A stretch of DNA of 64,000 nt from Penelope pileata. Its lineage: Eukaryota > Chordata > Aves > Galliformes > Cracidae. Positions within the stretch are counted from its first letter, which is position 1; every line of letters starts with the position of its first letter. Positions 38,688 to 50,900 of the stretch are shown here, piece after piece. A program made the position numbers and the translations under genes. The notes under the pieces are model-generated. The model saw only the letters and a program-made list of their open reading frames with translations, did not search any database and was not told the DNA's origin. The stretch lies in assembly GCA_013396635.1 (NCBI GenBank), contig WBMW01000596.1, positions 606,873-670,872 of the forward strand. Reading direction: 5' to 3'.

Positions 38688-41475
38688 TTCACCCAGCGTC
38701 TCTGACAATTTTCATGTTGTGTGAGAACTTTCTTCTGGAGAATGGAACATGTGTGGCCTCAAACTTGAAATCAGTTCACTCCCAGTCTGCCATTAACGTT
38801 TATGTACCATAGTGAGTGCCAGCCAACCACTGCATTCTGTACCCATACTTTGCCAAGATGCATTTGCAGAAGTCTTCTTTCAGTGTATCTTCCCGAGAGG
38901 TTGTAGGGCTACATCACCTACTGTACATCACCGCAACTTCACCACTTGGCTGCTTGAGATTTGTTCTGCTCTTTAAGAAAATATATATATTTATTTTTTT
39001 TCTTTTTGTCTTAAGTATGATACACTTGTAACTTGTTCTAACATATTTATATTGGCATTTTGTGTGGCAAGAAGTACCGTACCACTAGCTGTGTCTCTCA
39101 CTTTGTGGTGCTTTGGCGTTCTCTCGTACGTCTGCCCTGGGGCATAAATTCGGTCAAACAATTGGAATAAAGGGATTCAGTGGAAGTCATGCTCAAGCCA
39201 TAACGATGAGGTGTGTTGTGGAGGAGAATGCTCATGTTGCTCACGTTTGTTCCTTTCCTGCCTTCACAAAATGGGAGGCAAAGCGTCTGTTTCACTAGGA
39301 GAGATTTAAAACCTTGTGTTAGAAAGCTTGTTAGAAAGCTGCATGGTATGTTTTTTGGCTTATTTCTGGAGGACAGACATCCACTTACGTTTATTTGAAG
39401 CCCTCCCAGTTTCCCAACTAGTCAATAGACGTTTCCCAGCTTTTCTTCCTGCCTGAGGAATCCTGTCCCAGCCTCCAGCTTCAGCTCCGCCTCCGCAGGG
39501 CGCAGCGCTGACGGAGGTGAGGAATCTCTCTGACACAAGCGTAGCTGCAGGGCATGATCTGTGCTGTCATACGTGGCTCCCCACCCCACAGAAGAGGACA
39601 AAGCAGGCCAGCCGCTTCTTTCCACTGCCCTCCCACTCTTTGCCCCGACCATGCAAGCATGAAAGACAAAAAACTTCCTCACTAGTGCAAAGCACGGGGC
39701 AAACCAGCCATAGAACCATCCCTGAAAACCCCCAAACTCCCTGTAAGCGGTGGTGAGCACCTCGTGGGTGTGGAGACCGCTTCTGAAGCACGGAGAGGCA
39801 GGGAGGAATCCTCCTGGAGGCAGCGTGCCCATCCCGCTGGCCAAGGTGACCGTGCATGGCGAGCTTCCTCCCGCGAGGCCGTCGCAGCACAGAAGCACAT
39901 CGACCCTGGAGGTGCTGCGGTGAGAGTGCTCCTTTCCAGACCGGTCCCTGCTACCCTGTTCTAAAGGATGGTGTTTTCTAAACAGAAATATCTGGAAGTG
40001 TATAAAGCATTCCTTGTTTTTATTGTGGAACCGTGCATTCTCGTCTCTCTGAATATTTTATGCTTGGTATTCTTGGTCTCTCACTTGATTCTCTTGATTC
40101 TGGATTGTTCCTCTAATTAAGCAGGTACATGGAAGTCCCAGCTCAGTCTGCAGTCACTGAAAAACTCTAAAGCCTGTTGAACAGCTAAGTCATCTTGGGT
40201 CTTTGTACACTCCAAAAGCTTAGGCTCCCAGCTGATGCTTCTGTAGAGAGGTTTTTAATTACTCAGCCCCCCGACTCACGCGTGCAGGTTTCTGTTCCTA
40301 AGACATCTTTTGCAGCTAAGTGGCTCTTTGTTAAATGTGAGAGCACTGCTGCTGTGCTGCACTGCGGGCAATGTATGAAGTCCCGTTAGGCCTTAGAACA
40401 GGTGTTTCTGTTCCCTTGATTGCTCCCCCTGCCCCACAGAAGAGGTTCTGGCCCCTCCAGGCTGAAGGTTTCCTGGCCCTGCCTCCAGCACCGACCTCAC
40501 GTCCCACCTGATGATAGCGAAAGTACTGCAACCCCCAGGCCAGCGCGTTCCTTCCTGGTTTTGATTGGTTACAAATAAGATCTGCTTGATAAAAATGTGT
40601 ATTTTCCAAACTAAGTATTTCCAAGAATCACCACAGATGGGGGAATTGTCATTTTCATTGTATTTGTGTTTATTAGAACATATGTACTTATTACAATTGT
40701 CATTGTAATAAACAGTAGTTCTTCATAATGCTGTTGAACTGAAGAGCAGTTGTCCTTTAACCCGCAGGGGATTTCTGATGGGGGGCAAGGAGTCTGGGTC
40801 AGGGCATGGACTTGATGTCATCGTTTTACCAATCTCTGGTGACTGCAGTTTGTCCTGCCGCTAACACTCGAGCGGGCGCAGGGAGAGCACATCAAGAGCA
40901 AACGTTTTTCTGGAGGTGCCGACCTTGGGGTGCTGGGCTGCCGAGGGCTCGCAGTCGGGCTGTTGTGCCTCTGGCCTCGTCTCTCTTGGGAGCACGTTTA
41001 AAGAGCAGCAGCAGCAACAAGCTGAGCTTCGTTTCCTGGAGGTTCCCTCTGTGCTATTTTCGGTGCGGGGAGCAGAGTGCTCTCAGTGCTTGTGTCAAGG
41101 GGACGTGAGTGACGCAGGACCGCACCTGGGCGCTGGAAATGTGGCTGTGCTGAGGGGAAAGAGCTGTCCTCCTCCTCCCACCCCCGTGAGTAACCCGTTA
41201 TTCCGTTCTGGTTTTCATATGCATTTGTAATTAATAAATAGCACACCATAAAGCTTCGGTTATATATTAAATGTAAACTGAAAGGAATGTAAACATATGT
41301 ATTGTTAATTATAAATAGATAAGTAATGCCATGATAGATGCAAGAAGTCTGGTTCAGATGTATCAGTCATTGGACGTTATCCACAGGCTGTTGCATGCTA
41401 GAGTAGATTTTTGTCTGAATATGTGAATAACTTGACTTGCGTTTATCTTTTTACATATTTAATAAAAAAAAAATA
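38688..41475 (+). other. MAPRE2: Probable MAPRE2 3' UTR with several poly(A) signals
   Basis: No coding exon seen. AATAAA occurs at 39166, 40707, 41233 and 41461, so several alternative 3' ends are possible. The stretch 41200-41480 is AT-rich. The extent is inferred from poly(A) signals only; the true end could be the first or last of these. A 158-codon frame on the opposite strand (39898-39422) has no recognisable homology and is treated as chance. Confidence 0.5.
39166..39171 (+). terminator. Poly(A) signal AATAAA, candidate proximal MAPRE2 3' end
   Basis: First canonical AATAAA after the MAPRE2 stop codon (about 480 bp downstream). Further signals at 40707, 41233 and 41461 could give longer 3' UTRs. 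Confidence 0.45.
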
Positions 41476-42408
41476 TGTGAAAATCTGTCTAGCTCTAGAG
41501 ACTATTGAAAACATTCTAACATAATACTTGCCCGCTTTTAAAACATCTAGTTGCTTCGTTACTGACTGCGTATGGGAGCTGGAAGGAAGAGGAGAGCTGC
41601 TTTAAAGAAATAATTCCCTTATTCTCTGTGTGCGTTTTATGTGTGTATATATGTACGTGTAAACAGAACATTCTTTTTTTAAGGCAGATTTCCAGTTTCC
41701 GGGTGCTGTATCTCACGTGGTATCCCTTAGCATTGATACAGCAAGAGCAGAACTCGAGGGATGAGGAGTTTCGCTCCGTTGTTGGTCCATTCCCCCAGCC
41801 AGGAGGTGGAAGGAGCGCTGCGCAGCAGAGGCACTGAAGCACCCCTGGACTCCTCTTGCAATGACCAAATTTCAGGGATGAATCTTCTGTGCCATACCTA
41901 AAAGCCACCTGCTTGGGGTTAAAATACTGCTCATTGGGAGGAAAAGGGGAAAGCTTGGTTGCAGCTCTCAGGGCTGAGCTTTCTCAGCGCGAGCAGCGGT
42001 GCAGCAGTGGTCACTGCTGACTTTCCAGGAGTGGGGACCTCTTTGTGCCATGGGCTGAAGCCACCCGGGTGTGTGCCACCAGCGTGAGGTCAGACCGCAT
42101 CCTCCAGGTACCCCAGGGCTGGGGCTGACCCTGCCTGGCCCCACTTTGGGAGCCCAGGCACCCACGGCTGAGGAGCAGAGCCCATTGAATCAACTCTCCT
42201 AGCAGGGGGGAGGTGCAGCTTTGGGCCTTCCTATGCTCATCAGCACAGGAAGGGTGTCAAATATTTTCCAGTTCAAACAGTTGAAAACTTTCTGACATGA
42301 ACTTTCAGCCATGAGAAATTATTCTTAAACTAAACTTTGGTCATCTTCATGCCATTATCTGACCCTGTAAAACAAACCTGTGACCACGCCGCCGTATGAA
42401 CAAAGCTT

Positions 42409-44909
42409 TTTATTCCCTTTTGTTGAACCACCCGTGGTGGATAACAGCTCCATGTGTACGCTGCGCATTACAGTGTCTCTGCCCATCCCCGTCCGTACAA
42501 AGATTGCAGTGACAAGATACTTTAAAAAGGAAAAAAGTGTTACTTGCCACGTCTTCACATGGAATACAAAAAAGCTGGCCAGGGCGGTATTTCCTTTAGA
42601 AGTCATGCTGTGTTTCTGTTTAGAATGATACAAGTGCAGGCAGCTTCTGGCAGTCCAAGTTCTATAATTTCATTTAATGCAATATTTCAAAATACTCTGT
42701 TACAGTGCATCAAATTGTGCCGCTTCTGTGACCATAACTTCTGACTATTTTCTAAGTAAGTGCAAGATAGAGGGAAAAGGAAAACCTGTCCGCAGAGTTC
42801 CTCCAGTACAGCCACTTTCAGTCCAGACAGATTCTTGGCTATTATGTTATTCTTTTCTTGTCAGGACTTCCCCCAGATGCTTTTGGTGGATGTGTTAAAC
42901 ATACTGAGATTGGTGAGACTTCATAGTGGCGTATCTTAACTCTGCGTTAATGCTCAATTCATCGAGCAGTGACATCGCTGGGTGCGCGCCTGCCTGAGCC
43001 TCGCAGTGCCCTGCAGACACAGCGTGTGCAGGGCTGTTCACAGAATCATAGAATGGTTCAGGTTGGAAGGGACCTTAGAGATCATCTTGTTCCAACCCCC
43101 CTGCCATGGGCAAGGACACTGCTCACTACACCAGGCTGCCCAAAGGCCCATCCAGCCTGGCTTTGAATACTTCCAGGGAGGGGGCATCCACAACTTCTCT
43201 GGGCAACCTGTTCCAGTGTCTCACCACCCTCACGGTGAAGAATTTCCTCCTTATATCTAGTCTAAATCTACCTTCTTTCAGTTTATAACCGTTACCCCTT
43301 GTTGGTAGCACCCTCCGTTAAACAGCCAGCCAAAGTCCTCAGGCACTTGGGGAGCACCTCCATGGAGCCCCATGTTCCCTGGGCACCATGTGGGGCAGGG
43401 GCAGGAGGGAGGAGGGCGGGAGGGTGCTGCTCATCACCCCGGCAGGACCAGCCTCCCTCCCTCAGCACAACCGCATCCACGAGGCCGCCTGTGCCCTCTG
43501 CTGCCTCGAGCCTTACGCCTGTGACCGCAGCGTGATGTTGGCTTGGGGTGGTGGGGCCCTCACGGTGCTTATTGCTTGGGTGGGACGTGCGTCCTTACAA
43601 AGCCATGCCTCACACACTCAGCTGGTGCCGCTGCCTTGTGAGGAGGGGAAGGCAACACGCGGGATTATCTCAGTACGTACACTAAGTTGGTGAATCCAAC
43701 ATTTGATGTCTCGTAAATGTAATAAAATGCTCACCTTGGGGAAAGGGGACAGGTGGTTTCATCGGTGCCACAAGGCCACAGAGCCCCTCGGCTCGGGCAG
43801 TGTATGGGGAGAGATGAAACTCAAATTCCTACACCTTCCTCCAAGGCACACAGAAAACCCACACAGGTTATAGCCGAAGTGAGCAGCTTACATCTGCATG
43901 CGAAATGTGCGATAGTAAAAGAAAATAAGCTCTCCGATTCTTGTCTTGTTTGTTGTTTTTTTTTTCTATTATTTAAAACCACAAGAATTTGTTTCAAGAA
44001 CACAGGCAAATAATCACTTGCTTAGCATTCTGCACTGATGGATGCGGTTTAAAGATATTTAGGATGCAGCTCACTTTTCAGCGCTCGTTTCGTGGTTTTG
44101 AAAGCTGTGTGCTGAGCTGGCCCGTCAGAAAGCACCCGCGTGGCAGGGAGACAGGGAAACGGGAGCATCTCCAAGATTTGTTGGCCACGTTTATCCTCAG
44201 CAGTTACCTTTGCAGGGCGCATCGCTCCTTGCTACTTAAATGCCAGCAGTGTGCTCGTTACTGCATAGAAAACAGGCGTAAGGGCGAGTGCAGCCTGCGT
44301 CTCTGACTGGTGCAGGTCAGCTGAGACTCTTCTCAGTGCTGGCAGGGAAATCAGAAATACCTCCGTGTGCCCATAGCTTTCTGGTCTCGTTCTCTTCACA
44401 CATTTGAGATGAAGGAGAGACTGGATATGCGTAAGCCCTTCGGGAGGTGCATGGAAGAAATGTGTTGTGAGGAAAAAATACGGAAACTGCAGCAGGCACA
44501 GATGTCTGCGTGGGAAGGACTCAGTGGGAAGGGCTGCGCTGCCGGGGCCTCACTGGTGGGCAGACCGGGCAAGAGCGGTGCTGGCTGTAAAACATCCTGG
44601 GTGCCATGGAACCGAGCACGCCTTCCCCCAGGGCATGGGACACGGTGGCAAGGGGGAGGAAGACAAAAGCTTCAGAGGGGGACATGGCATTAGTGCAGAG
44701 AATAAATACCAGCAGCAGAACAACTTGGGAAATACTTCTCTGCTGGACAGGAACTTCCCTCTGAGATGAAGCACTGTTGTCGCAGTGGTTTGAGTATCCG
44801 GGCTGTTCTATTCTTTGGTCGTCTTAATCAGATTAATTCCACTATTTATCATATCCAAAAAGCTGGAAATCTCGTGTGAAGTGTCACAGCCTGATCACAG
44901 TGCAGGTGT
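42409..44909 (-). other. Region 3' of the EPT1-like gene; possible 3' UTR
   Basis: No further coding exon is recognised. The first canonical AATAAA on this strand that I found downstream of the stop is at 42414-42409, with an ATTAAA at 42678-42673; neither is proven. A CR1 copy lies inside (43041-43311). The + strand also holds an AATAAA at 43721. No SECIS structure was recognised by eye. Confidence 0.3.
43041..43311 (-). mobile_element. CR1 LINE, 5'-truncated 3' end
   Basis: On the - strand the fragment encodes the end of CR1 ORF2: KEGRFRLDIRRKFFTVRVVRH, HWNRLPREVVDAPSLEVF, ARLDGPLGSLV. It continues through the typical 3' UTR (GGTCCCTTCCAACC) to CCATTCTATGATTCTG at 43056-43041. Similarity ends near 43311. 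Lies between the convergent MAPRE2 and EPT1-like 3' ends. Confidence 0.9.
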
Positions 44910-44975
44910 TCATTCCTGGATGCGTTTCTTCAGGGAAAAGATGTAAATGTTGAAGTGCTCGCTCAGCTGCCTGCC
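44910..44975 (-). CDS. EPT1/SELENOI-like last coding exon ending at TGA in the Sec position
   Basis: The acceptor is GTGCTTTATCTTTAG. Reads GRQLSEHFNIYIFSLKK, then RIQE and TGA (44912-44910). SELENOI reads VKQLSSHFQIYPFSLRKPNSD and then Sec (TGA). The spacing from the exon start to the TGA is identical (21 codons). After the TGA the frame continues Thr-Pro-Ala-Leu and stops at a second TGA (44897-44895), so the SELENOI tail of about ten residues is absent. Annotated here as ending at the first TGA. Confidence 0.88.
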   Translation of the reverse strand, partial: GRQLSEHFNIYIFSLKKRIQE

Positions 44976-47900
44976 CTAAAGATAAAGCACAGAGATCAGC
45001 GAGCGGCTCCGCACACCCTCCACAGCTCAGCACCTCTCCTCTCCCGGTCACGGTGGGGAGGACCCAGCCACAGCCCCGGTGTGCGTGGGGACCCAGACGT
45101 GTTCAAGCAAGAGGGCTGTGCTCGCGGCACTCCTCCTGCAGCACACGGACGGGAGGTTGCATCGCTACGGGCCGGGTTCAGATGGCATCAGTGGCGGTGG
45201 AGCTGGGCCCAGCCATTCGGTAGTGGGTTTCCACCCAGTAATCCCATTTTGATCTCCACATTGGTGCTTGGGTAAAGTCTGCTACAGCGGCAATATCTGC
45301 TGACAAAAGGCCTCTTTCAAAGGCGGGAGGAAAAATCTGTGTCCCCCAACAGTGTATCTTCAATAAAGGAATTGAGAGCAAATCCCTGCTAAATGAGGCC
45401 TTTGCCATGCAAGATGCTTTATCTGAACGCAAACCCCCATTAAGACACTTTTCTAAGGATTATTTGACAATGCTCTTTAGGAAAAAAAAGGGGTATTAAA
45501 TGAGAAAAAATGAATTAAAGCAGTAATTCAGATGACAATAAATGACAAAGCCGATATCTAGCAGACACAGAAATGTGCTGGTAAGACTGAATGAACTGGA
45601 AAATCATTCGTGTCGCCAGCCTGAGATGCTGACAGAGGGCCGTGAAAAGACAAGGAATTTGAGCAGCTATTTTGCTTGCAGTTTCAAAGCAAAGCTAGCC
45701 ACCTCACTGTAAGAATTTGATGTATTTTGTGTTGTACTTTACCTTCCTGTTTTTTCGCTCAAGTAACCTCAGGAGAAGAAAGAGGTGAGGGCAGTCATGC
45801 CCCATGGACCAACTGCTACAGAAACCAGTCTGTAAGTGCTATGGTTGTGATGATTCTAAAGCCAATCCCCACCATTTCATAGGAATAATTCATCACCGAA
45901 GCTGCTGCATGTGCAAGAAGGCACTGCAAGCAGCAAACTGATTTTAACTTACACTAAATAGAACAGACAAGGAACCAACAGCTTAACATTCAGCCCCCTG
46001 GCCAGCACCCCATCCAGGCAGCACAGAAGCCATCCCCAGACCCACCTCGCCCCCGCGCCCCACGCAGCTGCCCCCGGCCGCTTACCACGCAGACGCCGTA
46101 GTGCACGTGCGCAGCCGTGACCAGCACAGTGAACACGGCCAGCACGGCCTCCTCCGCCCAGCCCAGCAGCCCCGAGATAGCTGTGTAGACCACCAGCGCC
46201 AAGGGGAACAGGAACCAGTGCAGCAGCTCGGGCCGGGTGCTGCTCATCTGGCAGACGATGACTTTGCACTGTGGGAAGAAAGGTGGGTGGGTGAGAGGAG
46301 CTGGGGCGGCCGGCTTGCTCCCAACAGCCAACATCCATTTTCTCTGGACGTTGCTTTCAGCGGGGAAAAATCGGCTAGGCCTCAAAATGGAGCCTGTTCC
46401 TACCAAGGAAACTGCTAGCGATGGCAGCCTTTGTGCCTCGTTGTCTGTGGTTCTTTAAGGACTTCATTGCAAGTAATTTAAAATGCACGCTTCTTGCAGG
46501 GAGGCACTGTTTTGACGTGCCACACTTCACGAGCTGAAGGCCAGATTCATTAAAGGGGAGTGAGTTTGACACTTGGTGCTTTCGCACAGCCTCGTAAAGT
46601 TGTAATCCCAAATCAAATTGCCACCACTTAATCACTGGGAGAGCACAGTGGTATTCCAATCACACGGCACGGCAGGATTGTGTTCTGGTCTGCTGTATGG
46701 AAGGGAGGGAAAGCAACAGGCCCCCTCCGCGTCTTGTTTTCTATCACTCCTCCGTGCACTGCAGCACCCACCTGGGCAGCACCGTTTCCCTGGCTCAGGT
46801 ATGGAGATGGGCTCCCTGGGATGGAGCTGGGGCCCGGGAAGGGGATCCCTCTCAAAGTGGCAGAAAAAATGAATGTGTGATGATGCATGACTCAGCTGAA
46901 AGCAGTTAGCTGAATTTCACTGAGATCTTGAACAGTCAGGACATGAACTCAGTTGGTCCCGATTCATACAGGTAGGCACTCCTGTCTTTTACCTGTTTTA
47001 GGCTCCTAAAGACATTTGTCTCACATGCACCATTCCCTCTTGAATTTTAGGAAATTTTTATCAGGTTTCATTCAAAATTTGAATATGGTTAAAAATAGAT
47101 TTTATGCATCCTGGAAACACTGGAAAAAACAAAAAGCCTTTCCTGTGCAGTGCTTGAAATCCCACAACAGCAGCAGTAGCGGTCTGAATGAAATCTAATG
47201 ATAGGGAACAAATAATGGCTTGAAGAATGTCAAAAACAAAAATACAACGAAGCAAACAAAAATCCTTTAAATAATGCAAGAAGTAAGCGCATGTGTGTAA
47301 TGTAAACTAATTTCCTTACAATGAATTATCGGTACTGGTGATGACTTTCTCAAATGGCACCGATGCTATGAGCCTTTTAAGAACTGTTCCAGAGGGTTGC
47401 TAAAGCAATCTCTCCAGTACATGAATGTATCCTATAACTTTTGGCTGGATATTTGCACCTGTCTCAAGGTTGGATTTCACATTGTTTTAAATCATTGTTG
47501 CACCATGTTGAGCACAGCACTCAATCCTTCCTAAAGATTTGTCGTGAGTGTTCGGAGCAATCCACCTTTGGTGTCTCACAGAGCTGCAAAGCGGGCTGCA
47601 CTCTGTGCTCCTCGCCCAGCTCCTCGTTCCCCTGCTCCTGCGGCACTGCCTCGCTCACGCTAATGCCAAATGTGAGCCAAAGCCACGTTAAGAGGGGAAA
47701 GCACTGCGGTCTGAAGGGGCAGCCTGGAAAGGAAAAGCAATGCTGTGGGACTCTGCCCTGTGTTTTCAATGCCCCTCACCTAGGCCTTGCAGTGCTGCCC
47801 TGTCTCCCCGCTGGAGTTAAGTCTTTGTGGTCTGCACCCCTAGGGGGGCCCTTCAGCATCTCTCATGCTCTGCCCAGGAGGTTCCTCAGGAGGCATCTCC

Positions 47901-50900
47901 CAGGGCTGGGCCACCACCTCAGCCGCTGCTCCCACTGCAGTGACAGCTACGGGCCTCCTCTGTGGGACTCGAAGTCCCCAGTGGAGTGGGGACGCTCGCC
48001 CTGAGGGCTTTGCAGCTCCCCTGCCCCTCTGAAGGGCCAGCAGCTTTCCATTTCTGGCCTTTTTCCTGTTTAACCAAAAAAGCTGGGCATGTCCTGTCTC
48101 TCAGAACGGGCTGGAGGCCATTCTGCCTGCCTTCCCATGGGAGGCCATCGCCCTCCCCACGCATCCTGGCCAGGCCCGAAGCCAGGCCTTTGGCCAAAAG
48201 GCTCTGCCGGGCCCCTGGGCGCATGGCGGAGGCGGGAGGGGCTCGGGCACCAGCAGGTAGACGTGGGCTGCAGCCTGCGGTCTGCAGAGCAGATCATGGC
48301 AGCCCGGCTGTCAGACTGTCAGGGAAGGAAAGCATTGCTATGGCAACCTCTCCGCTGCTGCGCCTGAGGGGCCGGGGGAGGTGAGAGGGAATCAGGGCTT
48401 GGTTTTTGCTTTTAAAATGTTAAAGATTACAACTAATACACATACATTTTTAACACTCGCTTTTAAAATGTTATGCGTTTCAACTGACATACATTCATTT
48501 TTAATTCCTGTAAGCCTCTCGTACGCTCCCATAAGCGTCTCAAACCAGCGGATGTTTCAGTAAAACAAGGCCTTAAGAATATGCACTGCACTCAATGCCT
48601 TATAAACTGCAGTCTGCTGCACAGCCGCTGCTTTGCCTTGTCATTTTTCTTCCATTAGGATTTTTTTCCTTTCCTCGGTACGAGTTTCTAGAGGGGTTCT
48701 GCCTTCCCTTTTAAAATTCCCGTACTCTCAAGCTCCCCCTCACAACACGAGGCACCTCAAGACTTCCAATTTTCAAATGGGATGCTGTGCTCAGTGACAC
48801 AATTTTAGATGCTGTTGAAGACTGCCTTCCCAGAACGCCAACAGCTGTTATCCTTTAAGATAGTTTAGCATTAACCAGAGGAACACCTTTCTACTTGGCA
48901 AGAAGAGAGCCAAGAGCCTTCCTCCAAGGAAGAAAGCCCTGTGTAACCCGCCATGGCCAGCAGTGCTGCCTGGCTGCCCACACTACTCCTTTGCCATGGT
49001 TTATGTTGCCCCATGGTCAGCATAAAGCTGAAACCTGGAAACAGTGTTGGTGTGGGTTGGGGAAAGCAATCCCTGGGTGCAGAGCCATCGCTGTGCTCCT
49101 CCATCACTTTGTGTCTTTCCCTGACAGTGGCTGGCGGTGGCACGGCCTTATTCTGAAGAGTGAAGGGGAGATGCAGGACCAGCTGAGGTGCACGCACCAC
49201 ACTGACAGGCAGAACAGCAGGGGAAGGCTGCAGACAACCCCCTGCTCTTGCTGTAAACCTGTGCCTGCATTCTGCTTTGTTGTACTTAGGTCTCCAGGGT
49301 GTTGGTAAATAGCTGTTAGATTTCTGGAACTAAAGCCTCCCTGGGTTGTTCATAAAACTCTGGGGCAGAGGGCAGGGGAAGAACCTTCATCAAAATGCTG
49401 TGCTGTGGTGGAATAATGCTGCAGCACTGTAAGCTCCCCAGTCCAGACAAGTGCTGTGAGATATTTTTGTAACCAAGAGTGTAACACAGAGGAAGAGGAG
49501 TGGTGTAGGCGATTCTGCTGAATTTTAACTAGTTTCTGTTCCCTTCTGTTTATTCACATAAAAATAGAAGTCTCACTGACACAGAGCTGTCTCTAAATAA
49601 GACCATCACCACAAACATACTTACAATAACATTTGAGAAAGTAACCCCAACCATCCATAAAAACAATCTTGGTTGCTTTGCTAATATGTTGCCTGGAGAT
49701 AAAACCACCCAGACTGTAAGAAGCATGAAGAGCAACAGAGGTGACACAAGAGGTAGGAGTCCTTCATACAAAGAACCATTCTTCAGTGTTTTCTTTAAAT
49801 GTGCTCTGCAAATAAATACAATGGTTTTATGGAGTAAGAAAATTTATCCATTCTATTTCCGCACAGTAACTTCAAACCCTAGCCTGAACTCAGCCCAAGG
49901 ATTCATCTTGCAGCACAACTACTTGTACAAATGCGTTAGGTACCCAAGTTTTTTTAAGAGAAATCGTAGGAACATTTATTTCTGGGCTAAAATGATATTG
50001 TTTTATTCACGTAGCTTCTGGTCAGCTTCACCCCCTCATGACTGGCAGTAGAACCCTAGGCTTGCACAAAGTGAGCTGCGGGAGCTCTGGTGTCATCAAA
50101 TGCACAGCATGCAGACTTGCTGTGAACTCAGAATATATATTTTTAGGTGCTGAGCCTTCCAAGGTAAGACATGAAATGACTTCAGCCGATACAGTGACAA
50201 CACAGCTGAGCACATGGCTGGCAGGTACTGCTATTTCTTGGATCGAGAGGAGGTGCTCCTATGCGATCCTGCAGCATTGACAAGTGCAGCCTAAAGATAA
50301 GGGGACACTTTCTTTTTTTTTTGCTCACTGAAGTAACAGAAAACTAATGATGCACTGTTTTTCTTAGATATTTTAAGCTGTTTTTAGAGATATCACATGT
50401 AGTCAAGGACTGTATTTTCTGTCAGCTAGGAAAAAGGTAAACATAACATCGATACCTTTTGCATCTAGCTTGCATCCTCAAGCAAAACTCGCTGAGAGGT
50501 TGTAAAAGCAGTAGGCAGTTTAATGTACTACAGTTCACTATCTTAAACCGTTTCTTCATACGTATATTTCACAAGAACAATTCTGTGTTGGAAGTGCACT
50601 GGGAAATGTCCTGCTTAAAATCTCTGAATATCTGTGTTTATAAAAGCAGCTAGACAAAAATCCAAAAACTACTCCTCTCATTCCTAGAAAGAATATTGTT
50701 CTGATAAAATAATGACTGAGCACAGGCAGAAGGGTGGAGAGAGAGAACGTTATTGGAAAACTCAAATCCCTCATCACCCCACAGCACGTGTGTGCATCCT
50801 TCAAGCAACCCTGGCTGGAAGTTTGGAATTGCGGTGCTCCTTTGTCTAGAGGAAGGATAAAACTCGCCAGAAGGCCTATGTCAGACGATGACATGAGAAG

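Noticed and set aside
39422..39898. 158-codon - strand frame opposite the MAPRE2 3' UTR
   Set aside because: No recognisable domain or splice structure; overlapping frames on both strands in a GC-rich patch are typical of chance.
43725..43770. Possible SECIS on the - strand (ATGA at about 43761 with CACCT/AGGTG pairing)
   Set aside because: The helix next to the ATGA quartet does not pair properly and the helix is far shorter than the usual 11-12 bp. A proper SECIS search is needed.
44317..44499. - strand frame with YPVSPSSQMCEENE considered as the SELENOI-like C-terminal exon
   Set aside because: Similarity is superficial; the exon at 44975-44910 carries QLSEHFNIYIFSL in the right phase and comes first.
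44835..44860. Possible SECIS core ATGATAAATAG on the - strand close to the stop
   Set aside because: No complementary 3' arm with a GA at the right distance.
47441..48004. 187-codon + frame antisense to the EPT1-like intron
   Set aside because: GC-rich, Cys/Ser/Pro composition without domain; accompanied by equally long frames on the other strand.
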